Counted from the first letter of the stretch, positions 1 through 9,596 are shown. The stretch is 64,000 nucleotides of DNA from Salegentibacter sp. 24 (GCF_004362395.1 NZ_SNWE01000009.1:86340-150339), one strand, 5' to 3'. Notes: generated by a model not told the origin, from the letters alone. Translations and numbers: made by a program.

Positions 1-2
1 TG

Positions 3-368
3 GCAAAAGCTGCTAAAAAAATCGCCAAGATGGGTCCAACATATGTCGTAATTAAAAAAGGAGAACACGGCGCATTATTATTCCATAAAGAACAAGTATT
101 TTTTGCTCCTGCCCTTCCGTTAGAGGAAGTTTTTGACCCTACCGGGGCGGGTGATACTTTCGCCGGAGGTTTTGCAGGATATCTTGCCAAAACCGGAGAT
201 ATTAGTTTTGAGAATATGAAAAACGCGATTATATATGGTTCCAACCTCGCTTCCTTTTGCGTAGAGAAATTTGGAACCCAAAGGATGGAGGAATTATCCG
301 GCGATGAAGTTAATTCACGCCTGGAAGAGTTTAAGAAATTAACTCAATTTGAAATAGCATTAACCTAA
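3..368 (+). CDS. PfkB-family carbohydrate kinase, C-terminal part (5' end outside window)
   Basis: The reading frame is open from the left edge and runs to a TAA at 366-368, so only the last ~121 residues are present. The segment carries the PfkB signature 2 motif (DPTGAGDTFAGGF), whose Asp is the catalytic base that activates the sugar or nucleoside hydroxyl, with the anion-hole Gly-Ala-Gly before it. This places it in the ribokinase/PfkB superfamily, an ATP-dependent cytoplasmic kinase. The substrate cannot be told from the C-terminal part; ribokinase- and adenosine-kinase-like members are both possible. The ATG at position 30 is internal, because the codons before it are ordinary coding sequence. 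A terminator follows directly and separates it from the amidotransferase gene. Confidence 0.85.
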   Translation, partial: AKAAKKIAKMGPTYVVIKKGEHGALLFHKEQVFFAPALPLEEVFDPTGAGDTFAGGFAGYLAKTGDISFENMKNAIIYGSNLASFCVEKFGTQRMEELSGDEVNSRLEEFKKLTQFEIALT

Positions 369-371
369 ACC

Positions 372-399
372 TATGCCCTGAATTTTCAGGGCATTTTTT
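372..399 (+). terminator. Rho-independent terminator after the PfkB kinase
   Basis: An 8-9 bp stem (tgccctga / tcagggca) with a very short loop is followed by a run of six T. It lies 4 bases after the kinase stop codon and ends that transcript before the next gene. Confidence 0.85.
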
Positions 400-435
400 A
401 TATAAAGACGGAATAAAATCCGCTAAGTATTTACT

Positions 436-2334
436 ATGAGTGACGCCCTAAAACACGAATGTGGAATTGCCCAAATACGGTTGCTGAAACCTCTTGAATT
501 CTATAAAAAAAAGTATGGAACTGCCTTTTATGGAATTAACAAAATGTATTTGATGATGGAAAAACAGCATAACCGCGGACAGGATGGTGCCGGTTTTGCC
601 AACATCAAATTAAATACCGCTCCCGGAGATCGTTATATAAGTCGAATTAGATCCAATGCAGCACAACCGATTCAGGATATTTTCGAGCAGATCAATGGCA
701 GAATTAACCAGGAGATAAAAGCTAACCCTGAATTTGCTGATGATGTTTCTTTGCAAAAAAAGAACCTTCCTTATGTAGGAGAGGTTTACCTAGGACATGT
801 TCGCTATGGAACTTTCGGGAAAAATAGTATAGAAAGCGTGCATCCATTCCTTCGCCAGAATAACTGGATGCACCGAAACTTAATTGTTGCGGGAAATTTT
901 AACATGACTAATGTCAATCAACTATTCAACAACCTGGTAGAGCTAGGGCAGCATCCAAAGGAAAAGGCCGATACCGTTACCGTAATGGAAAAAATTGGTC
1001 ACTTTTTAGATTCTGAAGTTCAAAAACTATATAAGAAATTAAAAAAGAAAGGTTTTTCAAAAGTATCAGCTTCGCCCATAATAGCTGAGAAACTGAATGT
1101 TGCAAAAATCCTTAGAAAATCGTCTAAAAACTGGGATGGTGGATACGCCATGGCCGGTTTGCTGGGTCATGGTGATTCTTTTGTATTACGTGATCCTGCA
1201 GGCATACGTCCTGCCTATTATTATAAAGATGATGAAGTTGTAGTGGTTGCTTCCGAAAGACCGGTCATTCAGACCGCTTTCAATGTAGATTTTAATGATG
1301 TTCACGAACTTCCACCGGGACATGCTATTATTACCAAAAAAAGTGGCGAGGTTAATATCAAACAAATACTGGAGCCTTTAGAGCGAAAAGCTTGTTCCTT
1401 TGAACGCATTTATTTCTCGCGCGGAAGCGATGCCGAGATCTATAAAGAACGAAAAATGCTTGGCCGTTTATTGATGCCCGAAGTATTAAAATCTATAAAC
1501 CACGATACGATAAATACAGTTTTTTCCTTTATTCCTAATACGGCTGAAACAAGTTTCTACGGAATGGTTGAAGCCGCACAGGATGAATTAAACAAACAGA
1601 AAAACGACGCCATCCTTGCCGAAAAAGATACTTTGACTGATGCACGACTTCAAGAGATTTTAGCGCATCGCTTGCGCACCGAAAAAATTGCGATTAAAGA
1701 TGTTAAGCTCAGGACTTTTATTACTGAAGATAGCAGCAGGGATGATCTTGTGGCACACGTTTATGATGTGACATACGGTGTGGTAAAACCAGAAGATAGT
1801 CTGGTAATTATAGATGATAGTATTGTTAGGGGAACTACATTGAAGAAAAGTATCATTAAAATGCTGGACAGGTTAAATCCAAAGCAAATAGTGGTAGTTT
1901 CATCGGCCCCTCAAATTCGTTATCCAGATTGTTACGGGATTGATATGGCGAGACTAGAAGATCTTGTAGCCTTTCAGGCAGCCCTTGAACTCCTAAAGGA
2001 TAGGGGGCAATATGATATTGTAGAAAAGGTATACGAAAAATGTAAAATCCAGGTAGATCTTGCCGATGTGGAAGTGAAAAATTTCGTTAAAGAAATCTAC
2101 GAACCTTTTACAGATGAACAAATTTCCGATAAGATTTCAAAATTACTTTGTGATATCGATGTGAAAGCAGATGTAAAGGTAATCTACCAAACAGTAAATA
2201 ATTTACATAAAGCCTGTCCTAAAAACCTCGGTGACTGGTATTTCACAGGGGATTACCCCACCTTTGGAGGGAACCGGGTAGTTAATAGAGCTTTTATAAA
2301 TTTTTACGAAGGAAATGAAGGAAGAGCCTATTAA
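436..2334 (+). CDS. Amidophosphoribosyltransferase (PurF family, long Bacteroidota form)
   Basis: This enzyme transfers the glutamine amide nitrogen to PRPP to make phosphoribosylamine, the first step of purine synthesis, in the cytoplasm. The Ntn glutaminase domain starts at Cys9, preceded by an eight-residue propeptide (MSDALKHE), as in PurF proteins that are processed to expose Cys. The PRPP-binding signature (VIIDDSIVRGTT) is at about residues 457-468. At 632 residues it is over 100 longer than E. coli PurF; the extra length is spread through the middle and the C-terminus. I recall such long forms as a separate Bacteroidota lineage that can coexist with a standard PurF, so I leave the symbol blank. 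Paralogue function is therefore uncertain, but the enzyme family is not. Confidence 0.88.
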   Translation: MSDALKHECGIAQIRLLKPLEFYKKKYGTAFYGINKMYLMMEKQHNRGQDGAGFANIKLNTAPGDRYISRIRSNAAQPIQDIFEQINGRINQEIKANPEFADDVSLQKKNLPYVGEVYLGHVRYGTFGKNSIESVHPFLRQNNWMHRNLIVAGNFNMTNVNQLFNNLVELGQHPKEKADTVTVMEKIGHFLDSEVQKLYKKLKKKGFSKVSASPIIAEKLNVAKILRKSSKNWDGGYAMAGLLGHGDSFVLRDPAGIRPAYYYKDDEVVVVASERPVIQTAFNVDFNDVHELPPGHAIITKKSGEVNIKQILEPLERKACSFERIYFSRGSDAEIYKERKMLGRLLMPEVLKSINHDTINTVFSFIPNTAETSFYGMVEAAQDELNKQKNDAILAEKDTLTDARLQEILAHRLRTEKIAIKDVKLRTFITEDSSRDDLVAHVYDVTYGVVKPEDSLVIIDDSIVRGTTLKKSIIKMLDRLNPKQIVVVSSAPQIRYPDCYGIDMARLEDLVAFQAALELLKDRGQYDIVEKVYEKCKIQVDLADVEVKNFVKEIYEPFTDEQISDKISKLLCDIDVKADVKVIYQTVNNLHKACPKNLGDWYFTGDYPTFGGNRVVNRAFINFYEGNEGRAY

Positions 2335-2408
2335 GTGCTTTTAAACAAATAATTATGCCTTTCGTCTAAAATGATTCCTGGAAGGAATATATTTATTTAC
2401 ATTAGCAT

Positions 2409-2485
2409 TACCATAAACATAAGTAGGTTAAGTTCATGGTAGATTTGGGGCAAAAAAAGGTGGATCTAAAAATCCGCCTTTTTTT
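2409..2485 (+). ncRNA. Candidate small RNA, copy 1 of a tandem pair
   Basis: A compact unit of ~77 nt lies 74 bases after the amidotransferase. It begins with an inverted repeat (TACCAT...ATGGTA) enclosing ~20 bases, continues with the motif gatttggggc and an A run, and ends in a strong terminator (GGTGGAT / ATCCGCC stem, seven T, 2457-2485). Almost the same sequence recurs at 2641-2718. A -7-like element TACATTAG sits at 2398-2405, but I see no good -33 TTG for this copy. It could also serve as the 3' UTR and terminator of the upstream gene. No open reading frame of note. The Rfam family Flavo-1 is one to compare; I could not confirm a match. Confidence 0.5.
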
Positions 2486-2606
2486 ATTCTTAATTAATTC
2501 CTCCTGCTAAATTCTCACATTTCAAGGTCATTGATCTTAATTTTTCTTACACTCTTTTTTGATTTTTAATACTTTAACAAATAATGGTGCCTTTGGTCTA
2601 AAAAAG

Positions 2607-2637
2607 TTGTCGGTTAGAAACATTCCTATTACTTTAG
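2607..2637 (+). promoter_or_regulatory. Flavobacterial-type promoter ahead of sRNA copy 2
   Basis: A -33 TTG at 2607-2609 and a -7 element TACTTTAG at 2630-2637 are separated by 20 bases, close to the flavobacterial consensus TTG-N(17-23)-TAnnTTTG. The predicted start, around 2642, coincides with the first base of the conserved unit, which supports an independent transcript. Confidence 0.5.
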
Positions 2638-2640
2638 AAG

Positions 2641-2718
2641 TACCATAACATAAGTAGGTTAAGTTCATGGTAGATTTGGGGCAAAAAAAGGTGGATCTAA
2701 AAAAATCCGCCTTTTTTT
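2641..2718 (+). ncRNA. Candidate small RNA, copy 2 of a tandem pair
   Basis: This unit repeats 2409-2485 with only small indels: one A missing near the start and two extra A in the terminator loop. The 5' stem TACCAT/ATGGTA, the gatttggggc motif, the A run and the terminator (2689-2718) are all kept. Sequence upstream of each copy is also related but much more diverged, so selection seems to act on the transcribed part. This copy has the better promoter. It ends just before the sodA terminator on the other strand. Function is unknown. Confidence 0.55.
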
Positions 2719-2734
2719 ATTTCAGATTCAGACA

Positions 2735-2765
2735 TAAAAAAGACCGCCATCAGGACGGTCTTTAT
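2735..2765 (-). terminator. Terminator of sodA (works on both strands)
   Basis: A 7 bp stem (aagaccg / cggtctt) is flanked by an A run on one side and Ts on the other. It lies 23 bases beyond the sodA stop codon and could stop transcription from either direction. Confidence 0.75.
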
Positions 2766-2787
2766 TATATAAAGGAACTACAAATAA

Positions 2788-3396
2788 TTATTTCTGCTTG
2801 GCATATCTGCTTCCAACTTCTTTCCAATCTATTACATTAAAGAAAGCTTCAATATAATCAGGACGACGATTTTGGTAGTTTAGATAATAAGCATGTTCCC
2901 AAACATCAATACCTAAAATAGGAGTTCCTCCACAGCCAATTCCAGGCATTAAAGGATTATCCTGGTTGGCAGTAGAACAAACTTCTACTTTTCCACCTTC
3001 GTGAACACAAAGCCAAGCCCATCCAGAACCAAACTGTCCGGCAGCTGCTTTAGAAAATTCATCTTTAAAAGCTTCAAAAGAACCGAATGCGTTATCTATT
3101 GCTTTTGCAAGATCGCCTTCTGGTTTTCCTCCACCGTCTGGAGACATGATCTCCCAAAATAATTTGTGATTATAAAACCCACCACCGTTGTTTCTAACAG
3201 CTGTATTAGACTTATCAAGATTTTCCAGAATATTTTCAATGGTTTTTCCTTCCAGATCAGTGCCTTCAATAGCTGCATTCAATTTTTTAGTATAACCAGC
3301 GTGGTGTTTGCCATGGTGAATTTCCATGGTTTTCGCATCTATATGTGGTTCTAATGCATCAAATGCATATTTTAACTTTGGTAACTCAAAAGCCAT
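2788..3396 (-). CDS. sodA: Superoxide dismutase, Mn/Fe family
   Basis: It converts superoxide to oxygen and hydrogen peroxide. The 202-residue protein shows the metal ligands: His in [12 protein letters not shown] near residue 27, His in the FYNHKLFW segment, and Asp and His in DVWEHAYY. The Gln of TANQDNPL and the Gly-Gly-Gly before the second ligand match the MnSOD pattern rather than the FeSOD one; cambialistic use is possible. No signal peptide, so it is cytoplasmic. I chose the ATG at 3396 ([12 protein letters not shown]), which matches family N-termini. An upstream ATG at 3432 would lie before the predicted transcription start. Confidence 0.95.
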   Translation of the reverse strand: MAFELPKLKYAFDALEPHIDAKTMEIHHGKHHAGYTKKLNAAIEGTDLEGKTIENILENLDKSNTAVRNNGGGFYNHKLFWEIMSPDGGGKPEGDLAKAIDNAFGSFEAFKDEFSKAAAGQFGSGWAWLCVHEGGKVEVCSTANQDNPLMPGIGCGGTPILGIDVWEHAYYLNYQNRRPDYIEAFFNVIDWKEVGSRYAKQK

Positions 3397-3433
3397 TTGT
3401 ATATATTTTTTAGTGATTAGTAATAAATTCACT

Positions 3434-3468
3434 CAAATTTAGGTATTAAGCCATTTAATAAAAACAAT
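3434..3468 (-). promoter_or_regulatory. Promoter of sodA
   Basis: Read on the minus strand there is a perfect -7 element TAAATTTG (3441 down to 3434) and a TTG at 3467-3465, with 23 bases between them. A start near 3427 would leave a ~30-nt leader before the ATG at 3396. Confidence 0.55.
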
Positions 3469-3561
3469 TTAGTGTTATAAAATACTTAAAAGCCTCAGTA
3501 TAGAACAAAAGTTTTTTATTTTATCTTTAAAAACTATAATCTTCTTAAAACACTAAGCTTC

Positions 3562-6500
3562 TTGACTAATAATTTCATCATTTACAATGCTTCAGCAGGA
3601 TCTGGGAAAACCTTCACCTTGGTAAAAGAGTATTTACTTCTATTATTTAAAAGCAATAAAGTTGATGCTTATAAAAACATCCTCGCAATTACCTTTACCA
3701 ACAAGGCAGTGGATGAAATGAAATCGAGGATTATTAGCAGTTTGAGAGATTTTACTGAACAAGAAACCTCATCAACTACTAATCCACTTTTTAAAATTAT
3801 AGCTAAAACTACAGGACTTAAAGATGGGGATCTTAAAACGAAAGCTGCAAAGATCCTGAAAAGCATAATTCATAATTACGCGGCTTTTGAAGTTTCCACT
3901 ATAGACGGTTTCACCCACAGGGTGCTTAGAACTTTCGCCAAGGACCTGGGTTTACCAGTCAATTTTGAAATCTCATTAAACACGAGGCAAATTCGGATGG
4001 AAGCTGTAGACCGCCTTATTAGTAAAGCAGGAACTAATAAAGATCTCACTAAAGTACTTGTCGCTTTTGCCATAAGTAAAACCGACGATGATAAAAGCTG
4101 GGATATAACGAAAGACCTTTTTGAGATATCTGAATTACTCATTGGCGAAAACCATCAAGAGGCGCTAAAAAAACTTCAGGGAAAAACTACTGAAGATTTC
4201 CAAAACTTTAAAGAAAAGATACGTTCAGAAATTAACAAAACCCAAGCGCTAATTACAGAAAGCAGCCACGAGTTTTTTGAACTAACTGCAAACAATCATA
4301 TTGAGGAAAAAGATTTCAGCGGTGGTTATGTTTACAAGCATTTTATAAAGTTAAGAGATCAAAAACCGATTGACGGTTTTGAAAAATCCTGGATGCTAAA
4401 GCTTGAAAGCGCCCCCCTTTACGCCAAATCAAATAAAAATCAGGCTGTTAAAGAGGCCCTGGATCGTATTCAATCTATAATTGTGAGTCTTTTTGAGATT
4501 TCAAAAAGAGCTTATATAAACCTGGAATTTTTAAATTCAATTAAAAAGCACCTTACTCAACTTTCTTTGCTTAATGCTATAAATAAAGAAGTGGAACTCA
4601 TAAAAAAGGAACGCAACCTTATTCTAATTTCCGAATTTAATCCAAAAATTAGTGCGCAGGTAAAAGACCAACCGGCACCCTTTATTTATGAACGGCTTGG
4701 AGAGCGCTATCAAAATTATTTTATAGACGAATTTCAAGACACCTCCCAAATGCAGTGGGAAAACCTGATTCCACTCATTGACAACAAGCTTTCGTCTGAA
4801 AATATTGAGGGTCCAGCCAGTGTGATGCTGGTCGGAGACGCCAAGCAATCTATTTACAGATGGCGTGGCGGAAAAGCAGAACAATTTATAGACCTTTGCT
4901 CAGATACCAACCCCTTTAGTATTGAAAAGCGTGTTGAAAATTTACCAGATAATTACCGAAGCGGAAGCCAGATTGTGAATTTTAATAACAGTTTATTTAA
5001 ATATGCGGCTGGCACTTTACAACATCCGGCTTATGCCCATTTATTTAAGGAAAGTGGACAGAATCCGAAAAAAGGAGATTTTGGGTATGTAAATATCGAA
5101 TTTATCGAATCCGAAAATACTGCTGAAGAACACGAAATTTACCCCGAAAGAATTCTGAAAATTATCCAAAATTTGGAAAATGAGAAATTCAAAAAGGGAG
5201 ATATCTGCATTCTAACTCGCAAAAAGAAAGAAGGTGTGAACATTGCGAGTTTCCTAAGTGAGAACAATATTCCTGTGGTTTCTTCGGAAACCCTCCTGGT
5301 CGCTAATTCACCCGAAGTAAATTTTATCGCTTATTTATTGGAATTTTCAATAAGGCCTAATGACAACACTTTAAAACTGGAGCTATTTAACTTACTGGCC
5401 GATTTATTGAAAATAGAAAACCGCTACCCCATTATTTCGGCTAATTTAAACAAAGATGGTAAGGCCTTTCTAAATTGGTTAAAAGCGTATGATATTGGTT
5501 TTGATCTTGATGAAATAAGAGGTCTTTCTGTTTTCGAGGCGGCAGAATATATTATTCGAAGCTTCTCATTGGTAGAAACTTCCAATGCCTACGTACAATT
5601 CTTTCTCGATTTTATATTTGAAAGCACCCAAAAAGCAACCGCAGGCACATCCGATTTTATTGATCTATGGCATGAGGAAAAAGAAAGTTTAAGCATTGTA
5701 GTCCCAAAGGCGGAAGATGCGGTACAGATAATGACTATTCATAAATCCAAAGGCCTGGAATTTCCGGTAGTGATTTATCCTTACGCAAACTCCGATTCAA
5801 AAAGCACTAAATTGGATTCGCTTTGGTTGCCTATGAATCCGCCCCTGGATGCAATTCCTATGAATTACTTAAACGCCACAGATAAAATGCTGCATTGGGG
5901 CCCAGAGGCTTCAGAGATATATACTGAATTAGTTCATCAAAAGGAGCTCGATACTTTGAATGTTCTTTATGTAGCCTGTACTCGGGCTTCCCAACAGTTA
6001 TATTTGTTGAGCAAAAGGGAAATAGATGCAAAAGGCATTGAAAAAGCTTATAAAACCTCCGGTTTATTAATAGGTTTTCTAAAAGAAATTGGAAGATGGG
6101 ATGCCAATGTCAACAGTTATGAATTTGGGGAAATTGGAACCCCCAGGCACGCTGAAAAAACACATTTAGAAAATATTACCTCGGAAAAATTTTATTCCTC
6201 AGCAACACAAAATCAGGCGGTAAACATCGTAACTAAATCCGGAATGCTTTGGGACAGTAGGCAGGAAGAAGCGATTGAAAAAGGAGAAATTCTTCATGAA
6301 TTACTGGCGCAAATAGATTTCAAAGACCAGGTTAAAACCGTTGTCGCTCTGGCAGTAAAAGATGGTATTATCATTAAGGACTCTGCTGAAAAGATCGAAA
6401 AATTACTTACCGAGATCACCAATCATCCGCAGCTTTCAAAATTTTATTCCCAGGGAGCAATAAGTTATAACGAACGTGATATCCTGACTCCCGAAGGAAA

Positions 6501-6693
6501 AAGATTAAGACCTGATAGAATTAATTTTACGGCGAACACCGTAGATATAATAGACTATAAAACCGGAAAGTTCGACGCCTCTCATGAAGTACAAATTAAT
6601 AGCTATGCCACGATTTTAAAAGATATGGGTTATAGTATAGGTAGTAAAAATCTTGTTTATACAAATAAAGCGCTTAAAGTGCGCCTTGTTTAA
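3562..6693 (+). CDS. addA: AddA-like helicase-nuclease (UvrD/RecB family)
   Basis: This is the helicase-nuclease subunit of an AddAB-type complex that processes double-strand breaks for RecA-dependent repair. In 1043 residues it shows Walker A (ASAGSGKT, 10-17), motif II (DEFQDT, ~389), motif III (GDAKQSIYRWRGG), a motif V region (TIHKSKGLEFP), motif VI (VLYVACTRA, ~800) and a C-terminal RecB-type nuclease centre (Asp at ~984 and DYKTGK at ~998). The start is a TTG; no in-frame ATG lies ahead of the conserved Walker A, and family members begin at this point. Its partner AddB is encoded at 9597, two genes downstream on the same strand. Function in the complex is inferred from the family. Confidence 0.88.
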   Translation: MTNNFIIYNASAGSGKTFTLVKEYLLLLFKSNKVDAYKNILAITFTNKAVDEMKSRIISSLRDFTEQETSSTTNPLFKIIAKTTGLKDGDLKTKAAKILKSIIHNYAAFEVSTIDGFTHRVLRTFAKDLGLPVNFEISLNTRQIRMEAVDRLISKAGTNKDLTKVLVAFAISKTDDDKSWDITKDLFEISELLIGENHQEALKKLQGKTTEDFQNFKEKIRSEINKTQALITESSHEFFELTANNHIEEKDFSGGYVYKHFIKLRDQKPIDGFEKSWMLKLESAPLYAKSNKNQAVKEALDRIQSIIVSLFEISKRAYINLEFLNSIKKHLTQLSLLNAINKEVELIKKERNLILISEFNPKISAQVKDQPAPFIYERLGERYQNYFIDEFQDTSQMQWENLIPLIDNKLSSENIEGPASVMLVGDAKQSIYRWRGGKAEQFIDLCSDTNPFSIEKRVENLPDNYRSGSQIVNFNNSLFKYAAGTLQHPAYAHLFKESGQNPKKGDFGYVNIEFIESENTAEEHEIYPERILKIIQNLENEKFKKGDICILTRKKKEGVNIASFLSENNIPVVSSETLLVANSPEVNFIAYLLEFSIRPNDNTLKLELFNLLADLLKIENRYPIISANLNKDGKAFLNWLKAYDIGFDLDEIRGLSVFEAAEYIIRSFSLVETSNAYVQFFLDFIFESTQKATAGTSDFIDLWHEEKESLSIVVPKAEDAVQIMTIHKSKGLEFPVVIYPYANSDSKSTKLDSLWLPMNPPLDAIPMNYLNATDKMLHWGPEASEIYTELVHQKELDTLNVLYVACTRASQQLYLLSKREIDAKGIEKAYKTSGLLIGFLKEIGRWDANVNSYEFGEIGTPRHAEKTHLENITSEKFYSSATQNQAVNIVTKSGMLWDSRQEEAIEKGEILHELLAQIDFKDQVKTVVALAVKDGIIIKDSAEKIEKLLTEITNHPQLSKFYSQGAISYNERDILTPEGKRLRPDRINFTANTVDIIDYKTGKFDASHEVQINSYATILKDMGYSIGSKNLVYTNKALKVRLV

Positions 6694-6724
6694 AAGAAAT
6701 GTAAGTTTGTAAAAAATAGAAATT

Positions 6725-7918
6725 ATGTACGGAAAGATAAAAGACCATTTACAAAAGGAACTCAAACAAATTGAAGAAGACGGGCTTTTTAAAAAAGAAA
6801 GAATTATAACCGGTCCTCAGGATGCAGTAATCAAAATTTCTACCGGACAGGAAGTGATTAATTTCTGTGCCAACAACTATTTAGGATTATCATCTCATCC
6901 AGAGGTTATAAAAGCGGCAAAGGAGACCATGGACTCCCACGGATTTGGAATGTCTAGCGTTAGATTCATATGCGGAACCCAGGATATCCATAAGGAACTG
7001 GAGCAAAAAATCGCCGATTTCTACGGTACAGAAGACACTATTCTTTATGCCGCTTGTTTTGACGCCAACGGCGGAATTTTTGAACCTCTTTTAACCAAGG
7101 AAGATGCAATAATATCAGATTCACTAAACCATGCCTCCATTATTGATGGTGTGCGATTATGCAAGGCCGCAAGATACCGCTATCAAAACGGTGATATGGT
7201 GGATCTGGAAAAACAACTTAAAGAAGCTAACGAAAAAGGAGCCAGGTTTAAACTAATTGTAACCGATGGTGTTTTCTCCATGGACGGACTTGTGGCTCCA
7301 CTGGATAAAATTTGCGACCTGGCAGATAAGTATGATGCTCTAGTGATGATAGATGAATGCCACGCTACCGGATTTATTGGAGAAAAAGGTATTGGGACCC
7401 TGGAGGAGAAGGGCGTTATGGATCGCGTAGATATCATTACCGGAACATTAGGAAAAGCACTTGGTGGCGCTATGGGTGGTTATACCACGGCTAAAAAAGA
7501 AATTATAGAGTTACTCAGACAGCGTTCAAGACCTTATTTATTTTCAAACTCCCTTGCGCCCTCGATTGTGGGCGCCTCAATAAAGGTTTTTGATATGTTG
7601 AAAAATGATAATAGCCTTCGCGAAAAATTAAAATCTAATACCCAGTATTTCAAACAAGGAATTAAAGATGCTGGATTTGATATTATTGATGGAGAATCAG
7701 CTATTGTTCCGGTAATGCTTTATGATGCCAAGTTATCTCAAAAAATGGCAGAAAGATTATTGGAGGAAGGGATTTATGTTATTGGATTCTTCTATCCCGT
7801 AGTTCCAAAAGAAAAAGCAAGAATAAGAGTTCAGTTGTCAGCGGCTCATAAAAAAGAGCATTTAGATAAAGCTATACAGGCATTTATCAAGGTTGGTAAA
7901 GAATTGGAAGTAATTTAA
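6725..7918 (+). CDS. kbl: Glycine C-acetyltransferase (2-amino-3-ketobutyrate CoA ligase)
   Basis: This PLP enzyme cleaves 2-amino-3-oxobutyrate with CoA to glycine and acetyl-CoA, completing threonine breakdown after threonine dehydrogenase; the reverse reaction is possible. It is cytoplasmic. It belongs to the alpha-oxoamine synthase family, at the usual length (397 residues). The PLP lysine is Lys244 in GTLGKALGG, and the DECHATG motif that contacts the cofactor is at ~210-216. A perfect -7 element (TAAGTTTG, 6702-6709) sits just upstream, although the leader would be very short. No threonine dehydrogenase gene is in the window. Confidence 0.95.
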   Translation: MYGKIKDHLQKELKQIEEDGLFKKERIITGPQDAVIKISTGQEVINFCANNYLGLSSHPEVIKAAKETMDSHGFGMSSVRFICGTQDIHKELEQKIADFYGTEDTILYAACFDANGGIFEPLLTKEDAIISDSLNHASIIDGVRLCKAARYRYQNGDMVDLEKQLKEANEKGARFKLIVTDGVFSMDGLVAPLDKICDLADKYDALVMIDECHATGFIGEKGIGTLEEKGVMDRVDIITGTLGKALGGAMGGYTTAKKEIIELLRQRSRPYLFSNSLAPSIVGASIKVFDMLKNDNSLREKLKSNTQYFKQGIKDAGFDIIDGESAIVPVMLYDAKLSQKMAERLLEEGIYVIGFFYPVVPKEKARIRVQLSAAHKKEHLDKAIQAFIKVGKELEVI

Positions 7919-8048
7919 AGTTAACATCGTTAAAGCCAGACAAGTTAAGAACGAAAAAATAACTTAAATTATTAGTTTACAAATCTTAAAAAACGCTCAA
8001 AAACGCCATTATTCAAGGGTTTATTAAGAAAACTTTATTATTTTATGC

Positions 8049-8079
8049 TTTGTCGATAAGCTTTAACAGTCTACTTTTG
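8049..8079 (+). promoter_or_regulatory. Strong flavobacterial promoter of the OmpA-like gene
   Basis: TTTG at 8049-8052 and a perfect TACTTTTG at 8072-8079 are separated by 19 bases, an almost ideal match to the flavobacterial consensus. The predicted start near 8085 gives a leader of about 30 nt. This is the best promoter I see in the window, as expected for an abundant outer-membrane protein. Confidence 0.75.
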
Positions 8080-8113
8080 TTAACAATTAACACTTAAAAC
8101 TAAACTATTGAAT

Positions 8114-9526
8114 ATGAAACATCTTAGCAAAATTTTATTCGCTACAATGTTGGTTCTGGGCATTACTTCGGTAAGCGCACAGGATGCTAACAATCCCTGG
8201 TCTATTGGGGTTCAAACCAATGCGGTAGATTTCTATCCCACTGGTGAAGATGCCCCATTAGGAGGAACTTTTGACGAGTACTTTAATACTGGAGATCACT
8301 GGAACTTCTTACCGTCTGTATCAAGATTAACAGTTGGTCGTTATATCGGCGGTGGTTTTGTGTTTGAACTTGCTGGTTCTGTAAATCAGATTGAACAATA
8401 TGGTGATATGAATGTTCCACAAATGGCATATTATGCTGTAGACGGTACTTTTAATTATAGCTTAAGAGCCCTGCTTAATGATGGTTGGCTTGACCCTGTA
8501 GTTGGTATTGGTGGTGGTTACACAAGCATTGCCGATAATGGTGATTTTCCAATATCAGATCTTAATGCAGCCACACTTAACGGTAAGGTAGGGGTGAACT
8601 TTTGGTTTACAGACAATATTGCATTAACACTGGAGTCAAACTACAAACATGTTTTTGATGTTGATGGTGCAACTCACTTTCAACATGCTGGTGGTGTGAA
8701 ATTTATGTTCGGTGGAACCGACTCTGATGGGGATGGAATCTATGATAAAGATGATGAATGTCCTGAAACACCAGGTCTACCAGAATTTAACGGATGTCCT
8801 GATACCGATGGTGACGGAATTGAAGACCGTATGGATGAATGTCCTGAAGAAGCTGGTTTAGCTGAATTTGACGGATGTGCTGATACAGACGGTGATGGAA
8901 TTGCTAATCCTGATGATGAATGTCCAGAAGTAGCCGGATTGGCTGAACTTAACGGATGTCCTGATGCAGATGGTGATGGAGTTGCTGACGGCGATGATGA
9001 TTGTCCTAATGAAGCTGGTCCTGTTGAAAACGACGGATGTCCTTACGAAGATATGGATGAAGATGGCGTTTTAGATAAGGACGATGAATGTCCGGAATTA
9101 GCTGGACCTGCCGCAAACGACGGATGTCCAGAGCCAGATGTAGCCATTATTACTGAATTGAATGAATACTCTCAAACGGTATTGTTCGATCTTAACAAAG
9201 CTACCATTAGAGAGGAATCTGAAGATGCTTTAGAGGCTATCGCAGAAATTATGAACGAATATCCAAATACAATTTTCCATATAGAAGGTCATACAGATAG
9301 TACTGGTAGCGCTGAATACAACGAAGAATTATCTCGTGAGCGTGCTGAATCAGTAGAACTTTGGTTGGAAGAAAATGGTGTGCCAAGCAGCAGATTAACT
9401 TCTGAAGGTTATGGTGAAACAAGACCAATTGCTACTAACAATACTGCAGCTGGAAGACAGGAAAACCGTAGGGTTGAAATTTCTTTGGATAAGAACAAAG
9501 AAGTTAAAGATTCTTCTATGGAGTAA
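8114..9526 (+). CDS. OmpA-family outer membrane protein with thrombospondin type 3 repeats
   Basis: This is probably an abundant outer-membrane protein that tethers the membrane to peptidoglycan. A signal peptide (residues 1-22, ending in VSAQ) is followed by a ~175-residue beta-barrel-like domain rich in Gly and aromatic residues. Five calcium-binding TSP3 repeats of the form DxDGDGxxDxxDxCPxxxG come next (about residues 203-345). The C-terminal OmpA domain (about 350-460) has the peptidoglycan-binding motif HTDSTGSAEYNEELSRERA and a final NRRVE. The start is the ATG at 8114; a TTG six bases earlier is unlikely. It has its own promoter and terminator, so it is transcribed alone. Confidence 0.93.
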   Translation: MKHLSKILFATMLVLGITSVSAQDANNPWSIGVQTNAVDFYPTGEDAPLGGTFDEYFNTGDHWNFLPSVSRLTVGRYIGGGFVFELAGSVNQIEQYGDMNVPQMAYYAVDGTFNYSLRALLNDGWLDPVVGIGGGYTSIADNGDFPISDLNAATLNGKVGVNFWFTDNIALTLESNYKHVFDVDGATHFQHAGGVKFMFGGTDSDGDGIYDKDDECPETPGLPEFNGCPDTDGDGIEDRMDECPEEAGLAEFDGCADTDGDGIANPDDECPEVAGLAELNGCPDADGDGVADGDDDCPNEAGPVENDGCPYEDMDEDGVLDKDDECPELAGPAANDGCPEPDVAIITELNEYSQTVLFDLNKATIREESEDALEAIAEIMNEYPNTIFHIEGHTDSTGSAEYNEELSRERAESVELWLEENGVPSSRLTSEGYGETRPIATNNTAAGRQENRRVEISLDKNKEVKDSSME

Positions 9527-9556
9527 GCTGATAATTTCTTAAATAAATATTCTATA

Positions 9557-9588
9557 AAAACGTCTCGGATCCCGGGGCGTTTTTTATT
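9557..9588 (+). terminator. Terminator after the OmpA-like gene
   Basis: A 10 bp stem with G-T pairs (aacgtctcgg / ccggggcgtt) is followed by a T-rich run. It ends only 8 bases before the addB start. Confidence 0.8.
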
Positions 9589-9596
9589 TTTATCCT

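Noticed and set aside
8721..9140. Regularly spaced repeats that might look like a CRISPR array
   Set aside because: They are TSP3 repeats inside an open reading frame, with diverged DNA and conserved Asp/Cys codons, not identical repeats with unique spacers.
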